The notes under the pieces are model-generated. The model did no database searches, was not told the origin of the DNA, and was given only the letters and a program-made list of their open reading frames with translations. The position numbers and the translations under genes are program-made. 11,292 nucleotides of DNA from JACVRW01 sp035705985 (GTDB taxonomy: Bacteria > Actinomycetota > Thermoleophilia > Solirubrobacterales > Thermoleophilaceae), in contig DASSVP010000247.1 of NCBI GenBank assembly GCA_035705985.1, positions 1 through 11,292 of the forward strand, read 5' to 3'. Below, one piece after another: positions 1 to 5,800 of this stretch (position 1 is its first letter; the number at the start of each line of letters is the position of its first letter).

Positions 1-375
1 CTCCGCGAGCGCCACCGCCGCGTCGTTCGCGCTCTCGAGCAGCAGCGCCTCGAGCAGGTCCTCCACGGTCATCCGCTCGCCCTCGCGGAGGTTGATCCGC
101 GACTCGGCCGGGGCGGCGCTGTACGCGGGCGCCGTGAAGACCTCGTCGAGCTCGGCCTGCTCCAGTGCGAGCAGGGCTGTCATCAGCTTGGTGGTGCTCG
201 CTATCGAGCGCTCCGCGTCGGGCTTGCGGGCGAACATCACGGTCCCGTCGCGCCCGTCGACCACGATCGCGGCGTCCGCGCTCGGGACGGCCGGCGGCGC
301 CTGGGCGGTGGCGGGCGCGGCCGCCGCGAGCCACGCCAACGAGGCGGCGAGGAGCGTTCTGCTGAGCGGGCTCAC
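1..375 (-). CDS. D-alanyl-D-alanine carboxypeptidase, S11/PBP5-like (N-terminal part, runs off window)
   Basis: Serine DD-carboxypeptidase of the low-molecular-weight penicillin-binding-protein family, which trims the terminal D-Ala from peptidoglycan stem peptides outside the membrane. The first 125 residues are present; the rest lies beyond the left edge. Residues 5-25 look like a secretion signal (hydrophobic LLAASLAWLAAAA, then a TATAQA-like cleavage site). The catalytic SxxK motif is STTK at 60-63, and the second active-site motif SxN is SAN at 115-117; KTG would lie outside the window. I chose the GTG at 375-373 because it overlaps the TGA of the LysM gene (GTGA), implying translational coupling, and because the signal peptide follows at once. 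It is the last visible gene of the HU-pyrF-LysM block. The family call is firm; the exact substrate role (DacA-, DacB- or DacF-like) cannot be told from this part. Confidence 0.93.
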   Translation of the reverse strand, partial: MSPLSRTLLAASLAWLAAAAPATAQAPPAVPSADAAIVVDGRDGTVMFARKPDAERSIASTTKLMTALLALEQAELDEVFTAPAYSAAPAESRINLREGERMTVEDLLEALLLESANDAAVALAE

Positions 376-722
376 TCCCGCAGCTTGATCTTCTGCCCGG
401 CCACGAGGCCCTGCGGGTCGAGGTCCGGGTTCAGCTCCTGGAGCCGCTCGACGGTCGTGTTGTTCGCCGCTGCGATGCCGCTGAGCGTGTCGTTCGCCTT
501 GATCGTGTACGTGGCGCGACCCCGTCGCCGGCGCTGGCGCTCCGTCGCGGTGGTCCCGTCGGTGGCCGCCGGGACGTCGCGCGTGTCCGCGTTCTCCGCC
601 CCGTTGTCGTCGCCGCCCACGGCGCCCGAGCCGAGCACGATCGCGATCACCGCCACGGTGGAGATGATCAGCGCCAGAGGCGCCAGCAGTCGGGCCAAGC
701 TAGGTCGTCCTTGCGCATGCAT
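372..722 (-). CDS. Membrane-anchored LysM domain protein
   Basis: A 116-residue protein with a short basic N-terminus, one transmembrane helix at about residues 12-35, a low-complexity linker rich in D/N/T, an arginine cluster (RQRRRRGR, 62-69) and one LysM domain at about 71-115 (YTIKANDTLSGIA, then LNPDL and GQKIKL). LysM domains bind N-acetylglucosamine-containing glycans, so the protein probably sits in the membrane with its LysM in the wall. I chose ATG at 722 because GGAAGGGG lies 9 bases upstream; a GTG at 749 in the same frame has no Shine-Dalgarno sequence. It lies 75 bases after pyrF and its stop overlaps the start of the carboxypeptidase gene, so the two wall-related proteins are probably made together. 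There is no catalytic domain: the role could be a scaffold or a wall-targeting factor, which is inference. Confidence 0.88.
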   Translation of the reverse strand: MHAQGRPSLARLLAPLALIISTVAVIAIVLGSGAVGGDDNGAENADTRDVPAATDGTTATERQRRRRGRATYTIKANDTLSGIAAANNTTVERLQELNPDLDPQGLVAGQKIKLRE

Positions 723-797
723 CGTGCCATGCCCCTTCCGCGGCACCACTCAGGATAGGAGCGAAAGGACCCGCCGGGGCCGGTTGGGCGGATCCCG

Positions 798-1724
798 TCA
801 GAGCGCCCAGGCGGCGGCGCGGAGCTCCTCCGCGGCCTCCGCCGCCGCGGCGGCGGGCCCGCCGCCGCGCTCGGCGTGCGCGTTCACGATGGAGCGCGAG
901 GCCGTGACGAGCCCGGCGGCGGGGTGTGGCGCAAAGGCCGGGCCGAGATCCTCCACGCGCCCGCCCTGGGCGCCGACCCCCGGGAGCAGGAAGATCGCGT
1001 GGGGCATCAGCTCGCGGAGTCGACTGAGGTGCTCGGGGCGCGTCGCGCCCGTCACGGCGCCCACCGCGGAGAGGCCGCAGTCGCCGCGGCGCTCGCGGCC
1101 CAGCTCGTCGACGAGCCGCGCGAGGCGCTCGTGCAGCGGCGGGTCGCCCTGGTCCTGGACCTCGGCGGCGCCCGGATTCGAGGTGCGCACGAGGACGAAG
1201 CAGCCGGCGCGGGCGTCCGCCGCGGCGTCGACGAGCGGCTCGAGCGCGTCGCGCCCGAGCAGCGGGTTCGCCGTGAAGGCGTCCGCGCCGAGGCCGGCCA
1301 CCGCGCCGAAGGGACCCGGCGTCTCGCCAACAAGCGCCTGGGCATATGCCCGGGCGGTGACGGGGACGTCGCCGCGCTTGCCGTCGGCGAGCACGAGCAG
1401 GCCGTGGTCGCGCGCGATCGCGGCCACCTGCTCGAGCGATTCCCAGCCCGGCGCGCCGAGCCGCTCGAAGCACGCCAGCTGCGGCTTGACCGCCACACAG
1501 GCGGGGCCGGCCGCGACGATGGCGCCACGGCAGTGTTCCGTGACGGCCTCGGCGGTCAGGGCACGCGCGAGCTGCGGCGCGTCCCGGGCTCCACCCAGGC
1601 GCTCGACCGCGTCTGGCCAGAGCGCGCCCGGGTCGGGGTCGAGTCCGAGCACGACGCGACTGCGGCGCTCCTCCACGAGCGCCGCCAGCCGGTCGGCGAA
1701 ATGCGGCTTCGAGCCCCCGGGCAA
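798..1724 (-). CDS. pyrF: Orotidine 5'-phosphate decarboxylase (type 2 subfamily)
   Basis: Catalyses the last step of UMP synthesis (OMP to UMP plus CO2) in the cytoplasm. At 308 residues it matches the longer type 2 (mycobacterial/Myxococcus-like) subfamily rather than the ~230-residue E. coli type. Visible motifs are GLDPD at 27-31, VKPQ at 79-82, the catalytic DGKRGD at 114-119 (Lys and Asp of the charge network), TSNP at 181-184 and the phosphate-gripping LLPGVGAQGG at 247-255. The start is a TTG at 1724-1722 with no clear Shine-Dalgarno sequence. I kept it because the conserved FADRL segment lies just inside and the in-frame TAG upstream leaves no ATG or GTG. It follows the HU gene by 24 bases, so readthrough from the HU promoter is likely. 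No other pyrimidine gene is in the window. Confidence 0.95.
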   Translation of the reverse strand: MPGGSKPHFADRLAALVEERRSRVVLGLDPDPGALWPDAVERLGGARDAPQLARALTAEAVTEHCRGAIVAAGPACVAVKPQLACFERLGAPGWESLEQVAAIARDHGLLVLADGKRGDVPVTARAYAQALVGETPGPFGAVAGLGADAFTANPLLGRDALEPLVDAAADARAGCFVLVRTSNPGAAEVQDQGDPPLHERLARLVDELGRERRGDCGLSAVGAVTGATRPEHLSRLRELMPHAIFLLPGVGAQGGRVEDLGPAFAPHPAAGLVTASRSIVNAHAERGGGPAAAAAEAAEELRAAAWAL

Positions 1725-1748
1725 GGACTCAGCCGCAGGGTCTATCGG

Positions 1749-2030
1749 CTATGCGCCCGACTTGACCGCGCTCTTGAGGGCCGAGCCCGCGCTGAAGCGC
1801 GGCACCCTGCTCGCGGCGATCTGGATCTTCTCGCCGGTCTGCGGGTTGACGCCCTGGCGGGCGCTGCGGTCGGCGACCGAGAACTTCCCGAAGCCGGTGA
1901 AGTTCACCTCACCACCGCGGGACAGCACTTCCTGAAGTGACTCGAGAACGGCGTCGACGGCCTTGCCGGCCTCGCCCTTCCCGAGCCCGCTCTTGTCGGC
2001 TACGCGGTCTACGAACTCGTTCTTGGTCAT
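1749..2030 (-). CDS. hup: HU family nucleoid-associated DNA-binding protein
   Basis: A 93-residue HU/IHF fold protein that binds and bends DNA as a dimer. The N-terminus MTKNEFVDRVADKSGLGKGEA is the usual helical body. The signature GFGKF (46-50), R-x-x-R-x-G and NPQTG (62-66) mark the beta arm, with the DNA-intercalating proline at 63, and the end FSAGSALKSAVK is the typical C-terminal helix. ATG at 2030 is fixed by an excellent GGAGG 6 bases upstream; an in-frame ATG at 2081 would add 17 residues foreign to the family. Unlike mycobacterial HupB it has no long lysine/alanine-rich tail. It heads the block containing pyrF, LysM and the carboxypeptidase, and has a 165-base upstream gap that should hold its promoter. 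Whether it acts as an HU homodimer or in IHF-like fashion cannot be seen. Confidence 0.96.
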   Translation of the reverse strand: MTKNEFVDRVADKSGLGKGEAGKAVDAVLESLQEVLSRGGEVNFTGFGKFSVADRSARQGVNPQTGEKIQIAASRVPRFSAGSALKSAVKSGA

Positions 2031-2034
2031 GACT

Positions 2035-2043
2035 TTCCTCCTT
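2035..2043 (-). promoter_or_regulatory. Strong ribosome binding site of hup
   Basis: On the minus strand AAGGAGGAA, with GGAGG 6 bases before ATG 2030. It is the best Shine-Dalgarno match in the window and decides the HU start over the upstream in-frame ATG. It fits high expression of a nucleoid protein. Confidence 0.85.
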
Positions 2044-2149
2044 GCCGGGGGCAACTGACCGGGCGCAACGTAACAATGCATCCGGACGAAAGCGCGGCTT
2101 TTTTCGCTCCAGGAGCGGATTTAGCGCGCTTCTTGCGAGCCTTTCCGGT

Positions 2150-2214
2150 CTTCAGAGGGCTGAAACGGCCGCTTCCGGAGCGGAAAACGCCCTCTTCAAG
2201 AGCCTGAAACGGCC
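2150..2214. repeat. Imperfect 21-base direct repeat spanning the tldE 3' end
   Basis: Copies at 2150-2170 and 2194-2214 agree at 17 of 21 positions, including an identical 11-base core CTGAAACGGCC. The right-hand copy contains the last codons of tldE (AVSGS-stop); the left-hand copy, read the same way, gives AVSAL followed by TGA. This looks like a small tandem duplication, 44 bases in period, of the gene's end. Confidence 0.6.
2154..2195 (-). terminator. Compound stem-loop directly after tldE, possible terminator
   Basis: AGAGGGC (2154-2160) and GCCCTCT (2189-2195) are perfect inverse complements, and inside them CCGCT/AGCGG closes a second 5-bp stem around a 5-base loop. The structure begins on the base after the tldE stop. 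There is no U tract following it on the minus strand, so it would be a U-less, actinobacterial-style terminator or an mRNA 3'-end protecting hairpin rather than a classical intrinsic terminator. It also separates the tldDE block from hup. The repeat is seen; termination is inference. Confidence 0.4.
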
Positions 2215-3545
2215 ATCTCCCCCACCAGAATGGGGGCCGCCCTCACGCTTCCGCCGAAGGGAACCCAGCGCGGATCGGACCCCACGGAGCGCACCGCCTT
2301 CAGCATCGAGACGAGGTCGCTCGCGATCGTCATCTCCCTCACGGGCCCGGCCAGCTCGCCGTTTTCGACGAGGCGGCCGACCGCTCCCACGGAGAACGTC
2401 CCGGACACCGGGTTGACCCCGGAATGCAGGCCGGCGACCTCGGTCACGTAGAGGCCGTCCCCCGCCTGGGCGAGGAGGCCGCCGAGATCACGGTCACCGC
2501 CCTCCACCACCAGGTTGGTGGTCCCGACCGCGGGTGGTGATCGGTACGAGCCGCGGCTCGCATTGCCGGTGGTGGACCGGCCGGCGCGGCGGGCGGTGCG
2601 CGAGTCGTACAGGAAGCCGAGCAGGCGGCCGTCCTCGATCAGCGCGTTGCGGCGGGTGGGCGCTCCCTCGCCGTCGAAGGGCGCGCTGGACGGGCCGTCC
2701 GGGTCGGTGCCGTCGTCCGCGAGCCGGAGCGCGGGGTCCGCCACCTCCTCGCCCTCCCTGTCGGCGAACAGCGAGCGGCCGCGCTGGACGGCGTCGGCGG
2801 ACACCATCGAGCCGATGAAGCCCACGAAGGAGGCCGCGACGAACGCGTCGAGCACGACGGGGCAGCGTCGGCTCGACGGCCGGCGAGCACCCACGAGCGC
2901 GAGCGCGCGGTCCGCCGCCTCGGTGCCGATCGCCTCCGCGTCGAGCTCGGACGGGTCGCGGCCCATGCCCACGCCGAGGCCGGTCATGAGGTCGGCGCCC
3001 TCGCCCGCGAAGGCGGACGCGTAGGCCCACGTGCCCGTGATGCTGTACGACGCCGCGAAGCCGCGCGAGTTGGCGAGCGCCACCGAGCCGTCCGAGTCCG
3101 AATAGACGGCGTTCTCGACCTGGGTCACGCCCTCGCGGGCGCGTGCCGCGCGCTCCACCGTGAGCGCGAGATCCACCTTGCGCTCGGTCGTCCAGTCGGC
3201 GAATCCCGGCGAGGCGAGGCCGTTCACGTCCGCGGTGCCGAGCTCCTCGGGCAGTCCCTCGTGCTCGTCCTCGTCCGCGAGCTCGGCGGCGTCGCGCGCG
3301 GCGCGGGCCAGCTCGGCCACTCCCTCGTCGGTCAGGTCGGTGCCGTACGCATAGCCGGAGCGCGCACCGGCGAAGGCGCGGATGCCTATGCCCCGGCCGC
3401 CGGCGTCGCTGAGGCTCTCCACCTCGCCCGCGTAAACGCGGATGCGCCGGCTCGTGGACTCCTCGGCCCAGGCGTCGGCGTCCGACGCGCCGGCCGCGAC
3501 GGCGGCCTCGACGGCCCGTCGTGCGGCGTCCTCTAGCGAAGCCAA
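2196..3545 (-). CDS. tldE: TldE/PmbA, regulatory partner of the TldD metallopeptidase
   Basis: A 449-residue protein of the PmbA/TldE half of the U62 peptidase family. In E. coli TldD and TldE form a heterodimer with a single zinc site on TldD; together they degrade unfolded peptides and process microcin B17 and the CcdA antitoxin. Here the position matching the TldD zinc helix reads FVAASFVGF (235-243) with no HExxxH, as expected for the non-catalytic subunit. The C-terminus carries the family signature GLHSGVNPVSGTFSVGA (372-388), PVREMTIASDL (401-411) and PILVGEMAVSG. The start is a TTG at 3545-3543: an in-frame TGA lies two codons upstream, no start codon occurs in the next dozen codons, and AGGGTGG sits about 8 bases ahead. 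It follows tldD by 34 bases, a gap that holds a perfect palindrome. Confidence 0.94.
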   Translation of the reverse strand: MASLEDAARRAVEAAVAAGASDADAWAEESTSRRIRVYAGEVESLSDAGGRGIGIRAFAGARSGYAYGTDLTDEGVAELARAARDAAELADEDEHEGLPEELGTADVNGLASPGFADWTTERKVDLALTVERAARAREGVTQVENAVYSDSDGSVALANSRGFAASYSITGTWAYASAFAGEGADLMTGLGVGMGRDPSELDAEAIGTEAADRALALVGARRPSSRRCPVVLDAFVAASFVGFIGSMVSADAVQRGRSLFADREGEEVADPALRLADDGTDPDGPSSAPFDGEGAPTRRNALIEDGRLLGFLYDSRTARRAGRSTTGNASRGSYRSPPAVGTTNLVVEGGDRDLGGLLAQAGDGLYVTEVAGLHSGVNPVSGTFSVGAVGRLVENGELAGPVREMTIASDLVSMLKAVRSVGSDPRWVPFGGSVRAAPILVGEMAVSGS

Positions 3546-3563
3546 CCCTCAACCACCCTCAGA

Positions 3564-3580
3564 AAGGGGTCAGACCCCTT
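3564..3580. repeat. Perfect 17-base palindrome AAGGGGTCAGACCCCTT between tldD and tldE
   Basis: Two 8-base arms (AAGGGGTC and GACCCCTT) around a central A. It begins inside the tldD stop codon and ends about 18 bases before the tldE start. It is the only copy in the window. From memory, GGGGTCAGACCCC-type palindromes occur dispersed in many bacterial genomes, sometimes beside REP-associated tyrosine transposases; I cannot verify that here. Other readings are an mRNA hairpin that sets the tldD:tldE ratio, or an operator site. Confidence 0.75.
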
Positions 3581-4965
3581 CACGAGGCCGTCCCGCCCAC
3601 GGTCAGCTCGCGCAGACGCACGTGGGGCTGGCCCACTCCTGCCGGGACGGTCTGGCCGCCCTTGCCGCAGTAGCCCGTCGCGATCTCCAGGTCGTCGGCG
3701 ATGCCGTCGATCGCGCGGAGCGCCTCGAGCCCGTTGCCCACGAGCGTCGCGCCGCGCACGGGCGAGGTGACCTTGCCGTTCTCGATCAGGTAGCCCTCGG
3801 AGACGCCGAAGACGAAGTCGCCGGTGGCGGGTTCTACTTGGCCGCCGCCGAACGAGACGGCGTAGAGACCGCGCTCGACGCCGCCGATGAGATCCTCGGG
3901 CGTCGCGTCGCCGGGCGCAAAGAAGGTGTTCGTCATGCGCGGCACCGGGAGATGCCGGAACGACTCGCGGCGGCCGTTGCCGGTGGATGCGACGCCGTCC
4001 TTGCGCGCGCGCAGGAGGTCGTACAGGTAGGAGGTGAGGCGGCCGTCCTCGATGACCGTCGTCCGGCGCGTGGGAGTCCCCTCGTCGTCCACACCCTCGC
4101 TCCCCCACGCGTTTGCGCGGCTGCCGTCGTCGTAGGCGGTTACGAAGGGGTCCGCCACCTGCTCGCCGAGCCGGCCGGCGTACACGCTCGCGTCCTTCTG
4201 GATCGCGTCGGCCTCGAGCCCGTGGCCGACCGCCTCGTGCAGGAGCACCCCTCCGAAGCCGTTCCCCACCACCACCGGCAGCCGCCCCGTGGGAGCGTCC
4301 ACGGCGTCGAGCGCGGTGAGCGCGCGGCGAGCCGCCTCGCCGGCCACGTGCTCCGGGTTGTCCTCGAGCAGCTCCCAGCCGGCGTGGCCGCCGCGCGTGT
4401 CGGTGCCGGTCTCGACCCGGCCGTCGCGCCTCGCGACGACCTGCGCGGCCAGCCGGATGCGGGTGCGGTCGTCGGCCGCGGCGCGGCCGTCCGAGTCGAA
4501 GATCTCCACCTGCCGATGCGACTCGGCGTAGCCGATCCGCGCCTGTGCGACCTCGGCGCCGGCGGCGCGGGCGCGCTCGTCGCACGCGCGCAGGAGGTCG
4601 GCCTTGCGGGCAGCCTCGACCTCCTCCGGCGGAGTCGATATCACGTGGCGGGTGCCGGACTCGGCGGCTTGAAGGGCGGCCGGCTGCCGGGCGTCGCCGC
4701 GCCCCGCCTCGGACACCGAGCCGGCGACGCGGAGCAGGTCCTCCTCGGCCAGCCCGTCCACGTAGCCGTAGTAGGTCGAGTCGCCCTGCACGACCCGCAC
4801 GCACGCGCCGCGCTCGCGACCGCTCTGGGGGCGCTCCACGCGGCCGTCGTCGAGCGAGAGGCCGAAGCCGCGGCGCGACTCGGCGTACAGCTCCGCCATG
4901 TCACCGCCGCGCGCGAGCGCCCGCTCGAGCACGCGGCTCGCCAGCTCCGGGTCGACCAGCGTCAC
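3580..4965 (-). CDS. tldD: TldD, zinc metallopeptidase catalytic subunit
   Basis: A 461-residue catalytic subunit of the TldD/TldE peptidase (E. coli TldD is about 480). The zinc-binding HEAVGH lies at 243-248, with Glu244 as the catalytic residue, and the C-terminal metal-ligand cysteine sits in GYCGKGGQ (C433). Other family landmarks are STGNGRRESFRHLPVPRMTNT across 327-347 and FGVSEGYLIENGKVTSPVRG at 386-405. I chose GTG at 4965-4963, which overlaps the TGA of the 71-residue gene (GTGA) and gives the usual N-terminus VDPELASRVLERAL. The open frame continues upstream to 5313 but that stretch is arginine-rich shadow of the two upstream genes. All residues needed for activity are present, so with tldE downstream the complex should work. 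Confidence 0.96.
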   Translation of the reverse strand: MTLVDPELASRVLERALARGGDMAELYAESRRGFGLSLDDGRVERPQSGRERGACVRVVQGDSTYYGYVDGLAEEDLLRVAGSVSEAGRGDARQPAALQAAESGTRHVISTPPEEVEAARKADLLRACDERARAAGAEVAQARIGYAESHRQVEIFDSDGRAAADDRTRIRLAAQVVARRDGRVETGTDTRGGHAGWELLEDNPEHVAGEAARRALTALDAVDAPTGRLPVVVGNGFGGVLLHEAVGHGLEADAIQKDASVYAGRLGEQVADPFVTAYDDGSRANAWGSEGVDDEGTPTRRTTVIEDGRLTSYLYDLLRARKDGVASTGNGRRESFRHLPVPRMTNTFFAPGDATPEDLIGGVERGLYAVSFGGGQVEPATGDFVFGVSEGYLIENGKVTSPVRGATLVGNGLEALRAIDGIADDLEIATGYCGKGGQTVPAGVGQPHVRLRELTVGGTAS

Positions 4966-5177
4966 TCGCGTGCCTCGAGCTCGGCGACCATCTCCCCGGC
5001 GATGTCCATGATGCGCTCGTGCCCGCGCGCCTCGGGCTGCACCAACCGCGCGTATCCGGCCGGGTCGTAGACGAGCACGCGCGGCTCGCGCTCGCGCTGC
5101 ATGCGGCGGACCGTCGCCGCCATGCCCTCCGCGATGCCGGCCGCGCGCGAGAGCGGGCCCTTGCGCTTCTCCTTCAC
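4962..5177 (-). CDS. Conserved-looking 71-residue protein of unknown function
   Basis: I do not recognise this protein. It is 71 residues, strongly charged and predicted mostly helical: a lysine/arginine-rich start (KEKRKG), a small-residue helix (RAAGIAEGMAATVRRMQRERE, about 11-31), a short strand-like RVLVYDPAGY (33-42), and an acidic amphipathic helix at the end (HERIMDIAGEMVAELEARE). There is no signal peptide, membrane segment, cysteine or Ser/Thr/Cys-rich core. The GTG start at 5177 overlaps the stop of the Roadblock-like gene, with GGAG about 9 bases ahead, and its own stop overlaps the start of tldD. That two-sided coupling and clean GC-rich codon use make it a real gene. It may be an adaptor or a substrate for TldD/E, or belong with the Roadblock protein; nothing in the sequence decides. 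Confidence 0.75.
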   Translation of the reverse strand: MKEKRKGPLSRAAGIAEGMAATVRRMQREREPRVLVYDPAGYARLVQPEARGHERIMDIAGEMVAELEARE

Positions 5178-5632
5178 TGGCCGAGCTCCGGCATCGGCAG
5201 CTCCTCCGCAGCTTGCTCCTCGGTCGCCGGCCCGGGCACGCCCTCCTCCACCGAGGCCGAGCGCCTGATCGGCGGCCCGCCCTCGAGCTCGCCGAGCAGC
5301 GCGCGAAGGTCATAGAGCATCAGCGAGGAGAGCGCCCCGCGCGTTGCCACGGCGGCGAGCGTCCAGCGCGGCGTGCGCGAGGCGAACACCGCGCCGCCGG
5401 GCACCTGCACCTCGACCTGTTCAGGCGGCTCGGTTTCCCAGTCACGCGTGGCGCGGTCGACCTCCTCGAAGAGGCGGCGCGCCAGCTCGCCGAGCGCGCC
5501 CGGCTGTCCACCGGCCTCGTCGCACGCGCTCGCGAGCGAGCCCGCCGCATCGAGGAGAACCGCCGCGCGCACGTCGGCCGACAGCTCGCAGAGACGCTCC
5601 GCGGCGCGCTCCGGGGTGAGCGTGTCGGCCAT
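5174..5632 (-). CDS. Roadblock/LC7-like domain protein (probable)
   Basis: A 152-residue soluble protein. Residues about 17-112 follow the Roadblock/LC7 pattern: a start helix, VRAAVLLDAAGSLAS (hydrophobic strand with a DxxG turn), a helix, VEVQVPGGAVFASR (paired strands), WTLAAVATRGALSSLMLYDLRALL (strand and final helix). The last 40 residues are acidic, proline-rich and probably disordered. Roadblock proteins bind or regulate small GTPases (MglB in Myxococcus) or act in actinobacterial conservon-type operons; no GTPase gene is visible here, so its partner is unknown. The start is uncertain. ATG 5632 has a TATTCT hexamer 8 bases ahead and could be leaderless; GTG 5650 in the same frame has GAGGG 4 bases ahead and would add 6 residues. 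It heads the block with the 71-residue protein, tldD and tldE. The fold assignment is by eye. Confidence 0.65.
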   Translation of the reverse strand: MADTLTPERAAERLCELSADVRAAVLLDAAGSLASACDEAGGQPGALGELARRLFEEVDRATRDWETEPPEQVEVQVPGGAVFASRTPRWTLAAVATRGALSSLMLYDLRALLGELEGGPPIRRSASVEEGVPGPATEEQAAEELPMPELGQ

Positions 5633-5653
5633 GCAGGTCAGAATAGACACGTG
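5633..5653. promoter_or_regulatory. Minimal divergent start region between the Roadblock-like gene and the small membrane protein gene
   Basis: At 5648-5653 the hexamer CACGTG places a minus-strand GTG and a plus-strand GTG back to back. Within the 18 bases to the minus-strand ATG at 5632 lie TATTCT (minus, 5645-5640) and CAGAAT (plus, 5639-5644), each about 7 bases from a possible start, as a -10 box for a leaderless mRNA would be. No good -35 box is visible on either strand. The hexamers are seen; promoter function is inference. Confidence 0.35.
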
Positions 5654-5791
5654 ACCCTCGCGCGAATCTCGTGGCTCGTGACCGTCGGCGTCTGCCTGAT
5701 CGCGGCGGTGCTCCTGCTCGTGAACGGCTACTTCGGCTACTCCGGCGTGCTGCTCGCCGTGGGCGCGGCGGCCGCGGTGAACCTGCTCTAG
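5651..5791 (+). CDS. Small two-helix membrane protein, 46 residues, unknown function
   Basis: A short plus-strand gene of 46 residues. It encodes two hydrophobic helices: about residues 8-25 (WLVTVGVCLIAAVLLLV) and 31-46 (SGVLLAVGAAAAVNLL), joined by a tight NGYFGY turn, with a single Arg near the N-terminus that suggests the N-terminus is cytoplasmic. Of the 46 codons, 45 end in G or C, a pattern not expected of noncoding sequence. The frame is open upstream, but GTG 5651 is the first start codon after the Roadblock gene's coding region. It has no Shine-Dalgarno sequence, so it may be leaderless. It is divergent from the Roadblock-like gene and convergent with the transporter gene, 9 bases away stop to stop. 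Hypothetical; could be a small regulator of a membrane complex, but there is no evidence for any particular one. Confidence 0.7.
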   Translation: MTLARISWLVTVGVCLIAAVLLLVNGYFGYSGVLLAVGAAAAVNLL

Positions 5792-5800
5792 CGCGGGCGT

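Larger units (their letters stand above)
2031..2195 (-). promoter_or_regulatory. hup upstream region / tldE-hup intergenic gap
   Basis: A 165-base gap between the tldE stop and the hup start, visibly lower in GC than the genes. It must carry the hup promoter, but I find no clear -35/-10 pair (a TACGTT hexamer near 2070 is only a weak -10). It holds a compound inverted repeat (2154-2195), a second short palindrome (CGCTCCAGGAGCG, 2105-2117) next to a run of six T, and an open minus-strand frame rich in lysine with no start codon. I see no convincing gene in it. Confidence 0.4.

Noticed and set aside
385..1935. Plus-strand open frame of 516 codons
   Set aside because: It lies antisense to the LysM gene, pyrF and hup, whose products have clear family motifs. 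Its translation is Ser/Arg/Pro-rich without domains, as GC-rich shadows are.
2089..2117. Bidirectional intrinsic terminator around the T6 run
   Set aside because: AAAGC/GCTTT is only a 5-bp AT-containing stem with a 3-base loop, and the neighbouring CGCTCC/GGAGCG pair leaves a one-base loop. Too weak to call.
3442..5070. Plus-strand open frame of 542 codons
   Set aside because: Antisense to tldD and part of tldE, both with catalytic or signature motifs. Long antisense frames are expected at this GC content.
4962..5177. The 71-residue protein as a RiPP precursor peptide for TldD/E
   Set aside because: TldD/E matures some RiPPs, but this protein has no Cys, few Ser/Thr, no repeat or core-like C-terminus, and no modifying enzyme is nearby.
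4966..5313. N-terminal extension of tldD
   Set aside because: The frame is open to 5313 but the extra residues are Arg/Ala-rich and overlie the Roadblock-like and 71-residue genes. The GTGA start at 4965 gives the normal TldD length.
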